A DNA stretch of 64,000 bases from Isoptericola halalbus (GTDB lineage: Bacteria; Actinomycetota; Actinomycetes; Actinomycetales; Cellulomonadaceae): the NCBI GenBank assembly GCA_009663185.1, contig VJZX01000011.1, positions 49,583 through 113,582 of the forward strand. The letters are read 5' to 3'. A program made the translations under genes and the position numbers. Positions 58,875-64,000 of the stretch are shown piece after piece. A model generated the notes under the pieces. It was not told the DNA's origin. It was given only the letters and a program-made list of their open reading frames with translations, and did no database searches. Position 1 is the first letter of the stretch. Every line of letters starts with the position of its first letter.

Positions 58875-59674
58875 CCGCGACCACCTCCTCCCTGACGACC
58901 ACACCGACGACCGCGCCCCCGACGGCGCAGGTGCGCCCCGTCTCGTTCGCCACCCTCACGCTCGTCGAGTGGCGCAAGCAGCTCGACACGCGCGCCGGGC
59001 GCTGGCTGCTCATCACGATCGGCATCGTCACCGCGGCGGTGCTCGTCATCACGGGCGCGGTCGGCGACGGCAACGTGCCGTTCGGAGGGTTCCTCCTCGG
59101 CTCGGCCACCCCGATGGCGATGCTGCTGCCGATCGTCGGCATCCTCGCCGCGACGTCGGAGTGGTCGCAGCGCACCGCGCTCGTGACGTTCACGCTCGAG
59201 CCGCGCCGCACCCGCGTCGGCCTGGCCAAGCTGGTCAGCGCGGCGGCGTCGGGCGCGGCGTTCTTCGCCGCGGCGCTCGCGGTCGCGGCGCTCGCCCACC
59301 TGTGGGTCGTCTCCTTCCGCGGCGCGGAGCCGAGCTGGGACGTGCCGCTCGACGTCGCGCTGGGCGCGCTGCTCCTGGTCGTGCTCGGCATGGCACAGGG
59401 TGTCGGCTTCGGACTGGTGCTGCTCAACACCCCTGCGGCGATCGTGTCCTACCTGTTCATCCCGACGCTGTTCTCGATCGTCGGCTCGCTGATCGCCGCG
59501 GTGCGGGACACCATGCCGTGGATCGACCTCGGCACGGCCAGCGAGCCGATCCTCATGGGGACCGCCAGCGGTCAGGACTGGGCGCAGCTCGCCACGGCCT
59601 CACTCATCTGGGTCGTCGCGCCGCTCGTGGGCGGGCTCGTGCGTCTGGCGCGCAGCGAGATCAAGTCGGCCTGA
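58871..59674 (+). CDS. ABC-2-type exporter permease
   Basis: A 267-residue permease with a soluble N-terminus and six helices, matching the partner subunit of the ATPase immediately upstream (ATGA overlap). Notable segment TLVEWRKQLDTRAGRWLLITIGIVT at the first helix. Together they likely export a small molecule or peptide; the divergent two-component system probably regulates them. Confidence 0.9.
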   Translation: MTATTSSLTTTPTTAPPTAQVRPVSFATLTLVEWRKQLDTRAGRWLLITIGIVTAAVLVITGAVGDGNVPFGGFLLGSATPMAMLLPIVGILAATSEWSQRTALVTFTLEPRRTRVGLAKLVSAAASGAAFFAAALAVAALAHLWVVSFRGAEPSWDVPLDVALGALLLVVLGMAQGVGFGLVLLNTPAAIVSYLFIPTLFSIVGSLIAAVRDTMPWIDLGTASEPILMGTASGQDWAQLATASLIWVVAPLVGGLVRLARSEIKSA

Positions 59675-59683
59675 CAGGGCCGG

Positions 59684-60562
59684 TCACAGGCGCAGGTCCT
59701 CGGCTTCGAGGACCGCGCGCCAGCCTGGTGGCACGGTGCCCGACGGCGGCACTCCCTGCAGGCGCGGGCCTGCGGCCGGCAGCACGTCGGCCGCAGGCAG
59801 CGGCCCCAGATCGAGGTCCGCGAGGGCGGCGACGTCGGCCACCGGCAACTGGAACGTCCGGAACGGCCCGAGGGGCGGCAGCTCGCCCACCGCGAGCGCC
59901 TGGGCGGTCGCCGCCCGCAGCTCGGCCTCGTCGAGCTGCGGGCTCTGGTCCAGGACGAACGCCGCCGAGCGCAGCGTGGCCGGCGACGCAGGCGGGCCCG
60001 CCCACGCGGCGACCTTCCAGAACCGGCGCGGGATGGCGACCCCACGGTAGACCGGGTCGTCGAGCGCGAAGACACAGCCGGTGTGCACCACGAGCCGGTG
60101 CCGGTGAGCCTCGGCGTACTCGAACACATGGTCCTCGAGCCCGTTCCACAGCTCCTTCGACTGGTTGAACCGGCCCACCTGCGGGGCCGCGTTGGTGTAC
60201 ACGAAGGTCGCCTCGCCCGCCTTGCGCGCGGCGTCGTCCGAGCCCCACATCGGGTCGCGGCGCCGCACGAGATGACCGCGGTCGAGCGCATTCCGGTGGT
60301 AGAGCTCGGGACCGGCCTGCTCGTGCTCGGGCGCATGCGGGTCGAGCCGCCACGAGCCCGTACGCCGCAGCGGGCGCAGGCTGGCCCCGTCAATCGTCAC
60401 CGCCGTCGCGGCCGCGAGGCGGCGGGCCGGGTCGAGCAGGATCGAGAAGTTGGGATGGTCGAGGCGCCGAAGCTCCCGTCCGGCCTCGCCTGGCGGGGGC
60501 GCGGGCAGCGGCACACGCACGGCGTCGTCGGGACCGAGGAACGTCGCGTCGTAGCCCGTCAC
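59684..60562 (-). CDS. DNA/RNA non-specific endonuclease (NucA/EndA family), no signal peptide
   Basis: A 292-residue nuclease of the beta-beta-alpha-metal family. The catalytic motif is LDRGHLVRRRD (about residues 93-103), with the family's DRGH, and the metal-binding Asn region is TNAAPQVGRFNQSKELWNGLED. Typical members are secreted, but no signal peptide or lipobox is seen here, so it may act in the cytosol or use an unknown route. No immunity-protein gene was recognised alongside. GTG start at 60562 with GAGGTGGGG upstream. Confidence 0.85.
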   Translation of the reverse strand: MTGYDATFLGPDDAVRVPLPAPPPGEAGRELRRLDHPNFSILLDPARRLAAATAVTIDGASLRPLRRTGSWRLDPHAPEHEQAGPELYHRNALDRGHLVRRRDPMWGSDDAARKAGEATFVYTNAAPQVGRFNQSKELWNGLEDHVFEYAEAHRHRLVVHTGCVFALDDPVYRGVAIPRRFWKVAAWAGPPASPATLRSAAFVLDQSPQLDEAELRAATAQALAVGELPPLGPFRTFQLPVADVAALADLDLGPLPAADVLPAAGPRLQGVPPSGTVPPGWRAVLEAEDLRL

Positions 60563-60653
60563 GCCCCCACCTCAGCAGATGGCGGCGCACCCGGCCAGCG
60601 GGGCCGCAGCGCTCCGACGTGCGGGGACGCCTCGCCGGAGCGACGATCCGAGC

Positions 60654-61163
60654 GTGCAGCAACGCGCAGCCCTCCGGTCCGCGGCGCGCCTCGCGACGAG
60701 CGCCGCGGCCGTCGCGATGCTTGTCGGCGTGCTCGCCGGGACGCTCACCGGCTGCACCCCGGCCGGCACGCGCTCGGACGCGGCGAACGTGCTCGGCAGC
60801 ATCGTCGAGCACCTCGAGGCGGCGTCGTCGGCGGTCGCGACCGCGACGCTTGCCGTCGAGCTCCACGAGCAGGGCCGGCTGCCGGCCGTGACCACGGACG
60901 CGGCGGTCGACGACGCGACCCTCACCGTGTCCGAGGCGGTCCACGGGATCACCACCGTCGTCGCGCCCGACGCCGGCACCGCCGGGCTGCGCACGACCGC
61001 GATCGGCGCCGCGAGCGCCGCTCTCGGACCGGTGGCCGACGTCCGCACGTGGCTCGCCGACGGCGCGCCCGAGGGCGACGACCTCCGCACCGCCCTCGAC
61101 GAGGCCGCCACCGACCTGGAGGCGGCGACCACCGCCGTCGAGCAGGCCGAGGCGGCGCAGTGA
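60654..61163 (+). CDS. Lipoprotein of unknown function
   Basis: A 169-residue lipoprotein with signal ending VLAGTLTGC and a predicted all-helical body (SDAANVLGSIVEHLEAASSAVATATLAVELHEQG). Not recognised. The GTG at 60654 is placed just before the signal sequence; earlier codons lack it. Its stop overlaps the GTG of the NRAMP-like gene, so it is the first gene of that operon and may act with the transporter on the outer face of the membrane. Confidence 0.7.
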   Translation: MQQRAALRSAARLATSAAAVAMLVGVLAGTLTGCTPAGTRSDAANVLGSIVEHLEAASSAVATATLAVELHEQGRLPAVTTDAAVDDATLTVSEAVHGITTVVAPDAGTAGLRTTAIGAASAALGPVADVRTWLADGAPEGDDLRTALDEAATDLEAATTAVEQAEAAQ

Positions 61164-62389
61164 GGGGGCCGCTCGCCGTCGCGCTCGGCATCCTCACCGC
61201 GATCGGCGGGTTCCTCGACGCGGGCGACCTGGTGACCAACGCGGTCGTGGGGTCGCGGTTCGGGCTGACGCTCGCCTGGGTCGTCGTGATGGGCGTGATC
61301 GGGATCTGCGTCTTCGCGCACATGTCGGGCAAGGTCGCGGCCGTGTCGGGGCGCGCGACGTTCGAGATCATCCGCGAACGGCTCGGTCCCCGGGCGGCGG
61401 GCGCGAACCTCGTGGCGTCGCTCGCCGTGACCGTGCTGACGCTGACCGCCGAGATCGGCGGCATGGCCCTGGCGCTGCAGCTCGCGAGCAGCGTCGAGCG
61501 CCGGCTGTGGATGCCGGTCGCCGCGCTCGCGGTGTGGCTCGTGCTGTGGCGCGTGCGCTTCCAGGTCATGGAGAACGTCACGGGGCTGCTCGGGCTGACG
61601 CTCATCGGGTTCGCCGTGGCGCTGTACCTGCTCGGGCCCGACTGGGGCGAGCTCGCGCGGCAGACGCTGCAGCCCGCCGTGCCGCCGTCGGAGGGCGCGG
61701 CGGTCTACTGGTACTTCGCGATCGCCCTGCTCGGCGCCGCGATGACGCCCTACGAGGTGTTCTTCTTCTCCTCGGGCGGCGTCGAGGAGCGCTGGACGGT
61801 CAAGGACCTCGCGACGTCGCGGCTCAACGTGTTCGTGGGCTTCCCGTTCGGCGGCGTGCTGTCGATCGCGATCGCCGGGTGCGCCGCCGTCGTGCTGCTG
61901 CCGCTCGGCATCGAGGTCGACGCGATGTCGCAGATCGTGCTTCCCGTGGCGCAGGCGGGCGGCCCGCTGCTCCTCGCCGTCGTGATCGTCGGGCTCGTGT
62001 CCGCGACGACGGGTGCGGCGCTCGAGACCGCGCTCTCGGCGGGGTACACCCTCTCGCAGTACCTCGGCTGGTCGTGGGGCAAGTTCCGGCGGCCCGCGGA
62101 GGCGGCGCGGTTCCACGTCGCGATGATCGTGGCTCTCGTCGTCGCCGTCGGCGTGCTCATGACGGGCGTGGACCCGATCGCGGTCACCGAGTACTCGGTC
62201 GTGTTCAGCGCGGTCGCGCTGCCGCTGACGTACCTGCCGATCCTCGTCGTGGCGAACGATCCGGAGTACATGGGCGAGCACGTCAACGGGCGGGTGCTCA
62301 ACGCGGTCGGCACGCTGTACCTGGTGATCCTCGTGGTCGCGTCGGCGGCCGCGGTACCGCTGATGATCGTGACGGAGGCGGGCGCATGA
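61160..62389 (+). CDS. NRAMP-family divalent-metal transporter with altered metal site
   Basis: A 409-residue transporter with about eleven helices and the SLC11 pattern. The helix-1 signature reads GFLDAGDLVTNAVVGSRFG: Asp20 is kept but the Asn of DPGN is Asp23. The helix-6 MPHN motif reads MTPYEVFFFSS (195-205), so the metal-binding Met seems replaced by Thr196. Helix 3 keeps AEIGGMALAL. The Met is what makes classic NRAMPs prefer Mn2+/Fe2+; its loss is seen in NRAMP-related Mg2+ transporters. Substrate here is therefore open. Translationally coupled to a lipoprotein and PRC-barrel proteins. Confidence 0.88.
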   Translation: MRGPLAVALGILTAIGGFLDAGDLVTNAVVGSRFGLTLAWVVVMGVIGICVFAHMSGKVAAVSGRATFEIIRERLGPRAAGANLVASLAVTVLTLTAEIGGMALALQLASSVERRLWMPVAALAVWLVLWRVRFQVMENVTGLLGLTLIGFAVALYLLGPDWGELARQTLQPAVPPSEGAAVYWYFAIALLGAAMTPYEVFFFSSGGVEERWTVKDLATSRLNVFVGFPFGGVLSIAIAGCAAVVLLPLGIEVDAMSQIVLPVAQAGGPLLLAVVIVGLVSATTGAALETALSAGYTLSQYLGWSWGKFRRPAEAARFHVAMIVALVVAVGVLMTGVDPIAVTEYSVVFSAVALPLTYLPILVVANDPEYMGEHVNGRVLNAVGTLYLVILVVASAAAVPLMIVTEAGA

Positions 62390-62802
62390 GCACGGGCCTG
62401 CTGCCCGAGCCCGACCAGCCGGGCCGCGTCGTCGACGCCGAGCTCCACCTGCTCGACCGGCAGGTGCTCGACGTCGACGGCGAGCCCGTGTGCACGGTCG
62501 ACGACCTCGAGCTCGGGGCCGTGGGAGACGACCCCGACATCGACCGGCCCCTCGCCGGCGACACCACGGTCGTCGTGACCGCGCTGCTCAGCGGGCCCGT
62601 GCTGGGCGGGGTCGTGGGCGGGCGTCCCGACTCCTCTCGCCGGCACCGGATCGCGTGGCGGTACGTGACCGACATCGGCACGGCGGTCCACCTGGGGGCG
62701 CACGGCGAGCAGTTCTCGGCGACGTGGGTCGAGCGCTGGCTGCGCGAGCGCGTCTTCAGCCGCATCCCCGGCGGACGGCACGACCCGGAGGCGGACGAAT
62801 GA
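62386..62802 (+). CDS. PRC-barrel-like protein A
   Basis: A 138-residue soluble protein, coupled to the transporter by an ATGA overlap. Residues about 15-55 (RVVDAELHLLDRQVLDVDGEPVCTVDDLEL) look like a PRC-barrel strand set; the C-terminus is helical (FSATWVERWLRERVFSRIPGG). Function unknown. Association with metal transport is inferred from the operon only. Confidence 0.65.
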   Translation: MSTGLLPEPDQPGRVVDAELHLLDRQVLDVDGEPVCTVDDLELGAVGDDPDIDRPLAGDTTVVVTALLSGPVLGGVVGGRPDSSRRHRIAWRYVTDIGTAVHLGAHGEQFSATWVERWLRERVFSRIPGGRHDPEADE

Positions 62803-63164
62803 TCGCCGGCGACCTGATCGACGTCGAGGTGCGCGACGCCGACGGCGAGCGCCTCGGGTACGTCGTGGACCTGCGGCTCGTGCTCGACCGCCCGCCCGAG
62901 GCGGGGGCCGTCCTCGCCGGCGCGCGGCTGCACGGGCTCGTCGTCTCGCCGCGGACGCGGACCTCGTTCCTCGGGTACGAGCGCACGAGCGTGCGCGCGC
63001 CCTGGCCGATCGCGCAGCTGCTGCGCCGGCGGCACCGCGGCTCGTTCCTCGTGCACTGGCCCGACGTCGCGTCCGTGCCGTCACTCGACGCGACACGCCG
63101 GGGCAAGGGTGCGATCGTCGTTCTACGGCGCGGGTTCGACCGCTACGACCCCGCGCTGACGTAG
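62799..63164 (+). CDS. PRC-barrel-like protein B
   Basis: A 121-residue protein with the PRC-barrel core IDVEVRDADGERLGYVVDLRLVL (about residues 7-29) and further strands to GFDRYDPALT. Overlaps gene A by 4 bases, so both are co-translated with the transporter. Pairs of PRC-barrel proteins are often structural or assembly modules; no catalytic residues are seen. Confidence 0.7.
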   Translation: MIAGDLIDVEVRDADGERLGYVVDLRLVLDRPPEAGAVLAGARLHGLVVSPRTRTSFLGYERTSVRAPWPIAQLLRRRHRGSFLVHWPDVASVPSLDATRRGKGAIVVLRRGFDRYDPALT

Positions 63165-63276
63165 CACGCTGACGACGACGTTAGCGCGTCGACGACGACG
63201 TGGCGCGGGGTCGTGTGCAAGGAACCGAGCGCCGGCCACACAGACGGGACGGGGCCGGGACACGCAGGGAGCGGAC

Positions 63277-63708
63277 ATGGTGGGACGAGCGGTGGCCGTC
63301 GCGGCCGCAGGAACAGTCGGCCTGGCCGCGCTCGTGGTCGCCGTCGTCCTGGGCCTGGTCGCGGCGCACGGCGCGACGTTCTGCGCGACGACGGGATATC
63401 TCAACCTCGCGCCGGTCGTGATCACGTCGGACGCCCGGGTCGACGCCGTCGCCGCGTGCATCGGAAGGGGCTGCAGCCCCGTGGAGCTGACCGCGGACGA
63501 CGGCGGCACGTGGGAGGTCCCGCAGCAGGCACCATACCTGGGCGGCGGCGCGCGGGTCGGCGCGGTCGACGAGGTCACGGTGTGGGCCCAGTCCGCGGGC
63601 CGGGTGGTGGCCGAGGGGTCGTTCGCGGTGTCCCGCGTGCCGCTCGGCGGGGCCGGCCGTTGCCCGGGACCTTTCGACTACGCGCCCGTGAGTCTCGCAA
63701 GCCGCTGA
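63277..63708 (+). CDS. Secreted or anchored small cysteine-containing protein
   Basis: A 143-residue protein with an N-terminal helix (AVAVAAAGTVGLAALVVAVVLGLVAA) and an extracytoplasmic part with four cysteines (FCATTG, AACIGRGC, GRCPG) that could form two disulfides. Not recognised. CAGGGAGCGGAC precedes the ATG at 63277. Upstream, GACGACGACGT occurs twice in 30 bases, which may be regulatory. Confidence 0.65.
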   Translation: MVGRAVAVAAAGTVGLAALVVAVVLGLVAAHGATFCATTGYLNLAPVVITSDARVDAVAACIGRGCSPVELTADDGGTWEVPQQAPYLGGGARVGAVDEVTVWAQSAGRVVAEGSFAVSRVPLGGAGRCPGPFDYAPVSLASR

Positions 63709-63744
63709 GACCCGAAGAACGCGCTACGTCGCCGCATCAGACCG

Positions 63745-63773
63745 TTGCTAACGATATATCGTTGATGTATCTT
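63745..63773 (+). promoter_or_regulatory. PadR-type promoter with AACGATATATCGTT operator in the spacer
   Basis: TTGCTA (63745-63750), 17 bases, and TATCTT (63768-63773, preceded by TG) form a classical promoter. The 14-bp perfect palindrome AACGATATATCGTT (63750-63763) fills the spacer, where a repressor would block RNA polymerase. The adjacent PadR-like gene is the expected repressor. Confidence 0.75.
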
Positions 63774-63836
63774 CGATGGTGTTCGGTCGAGCGCTCCCGC
63801 TCCCGGACGCGACAGAGCTCAGAGGAGACAACCACG

Positions 63837-64000
63837 ATGCGATCCCCCTTCTTCGACCCCTTCCCCCCGCGCGGCGGCAGCCGTCGTCGACGCGGCGACT
63901 TCCCCGGCCCCGAGCTCCCCGGCGGCCCTGCCGGCCCGTTCGGGCCGTTCGGCCCGGGCGGCCCTGGCGGCCCTGGCGGCGTGCGCGGCCCGCGCGGCCC
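63837..64000 (+). CDS. PadR-family regulator with Gly/Pro-rich N-terminus, 3' end outside window
   Basis: Start of a gene with AGAGGAGAC ahead of the ATG at 63837. The first 54 residues are Gly/Pro/Phe-rich with collagen-like GPF/GPG triplets (FPGPELPGGPAGPFGPFGPG), typical of the unstructured N-terminus that precedes the winged-helix domain in many actinobacterial PadR regulators; the DNA-binding part is beyond the window, so the family call rests on this tail and the operator. Confidence 0.55.
   Translation, partial: MRSPFFDPFPPRGGSRRRRGDFPGPELPGGPAGPFGPFGPGGPGGPGGVRGPRG

Overview
This 64 kb window is chromosomal DNA from a very GC-rich Gram-positive actinobacterium. Gene content (actinobacterial NadE, PEP carboxylase, a short HU, LuxR-LAL and PadR regulators, paired CrcB subunits) and base composition suggest the Cellulomonadaceae/Promicromonosporaceae (Cellulomonas-like), but genus cannot be fixed from sequence alone. 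About 60 genes are packed tightly on both strands, often with 4-base ATGA/GTGA stop-start overlaps. At least twelve genes carry a TANNNT -10 hexamer only 6-8 bases before the start codon, which is the layout of leaderless transcripts and which I used to choose several starts. No rRNA, tRNA, CRISPR array, IS element or phage was seen.

Layout. 1-6.7 kb: a truncated copper ATPase, a CPBP protease, a flippase-like protein carrying a degenerate kinase domain, and HU. 6.8-12.3 kb: idi, then a BcsA-like glycosyltransferase in one operon with a STAS protein and a serine-kinase-like ATPase, divergent from a MASE1-SpoIIE phosphatase; together these look like partner-switching control of an exopolysaccharide synthase. 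12.3-15.2 kb: CopC and NAD synthetase. 15.3-19.1 kb: three consecutive CNNM/CorC-type proteins behind a 22-residue leader ORF. 19.1-24.9 kb: a polyol ABC-transport and dehydrogenase operon with its DeoR regulator. 25-32.5 kb: a phosphoribosyltransferase-hydrolase fusion, CapA-like protein, PBP, VanY-type peptidase, MalY-type aminotransferase and an unknown protein. 32.7-39.5 kb: a small helical protein, a giant LuxR regulator, a GAF-PP2C-ATPase phosphatase and a SnoaL-tailed ECF sigma factor. 39.6-46.9 kb: fluoride channel pair, 5'-3' exonuclease, two VOC proteins, PEP carboxylase and an SDR.

47-51 kb is a stretch of poorly conserved membrane proteins with lower GC in places and gene remnants, including a frameshifted GNAT acetyltransferase. 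51-53.7 kb holds an ECF sigma/anti-sigma pair in an operon with a YceI protein, divergent from a lipoprotein; the shared intergenic region has two mirror-image ECF promoters (TGAACC-N16-CGTCGT). 53.7-63.7 kb: SHOCT protein, endonuclease IV-like enzyme, DoxX/HxlR divergent pair, a NarL two-component system facing an ABC exporter, a non-specific nuclease, and an operon of lipoprotein, NRAMP-like transporter with altered metal-site residues and two PRC-barrel-like proteins. The window ends in the start of a PadR-type regulator with a palindromic operator inside its promoter.

The strongest unexplained signals are (i) the glycosyltransferase partner-switching module, whose enzyme has a roughly 140-residue insertion in the catalytic domain, (ii) two arrays of a 10-base GAGGTAGAAG unit repeated about every 20 bases in inverted halves, and (iii) a set of long intergenic palindromes of unrelated sequence at gene ends.
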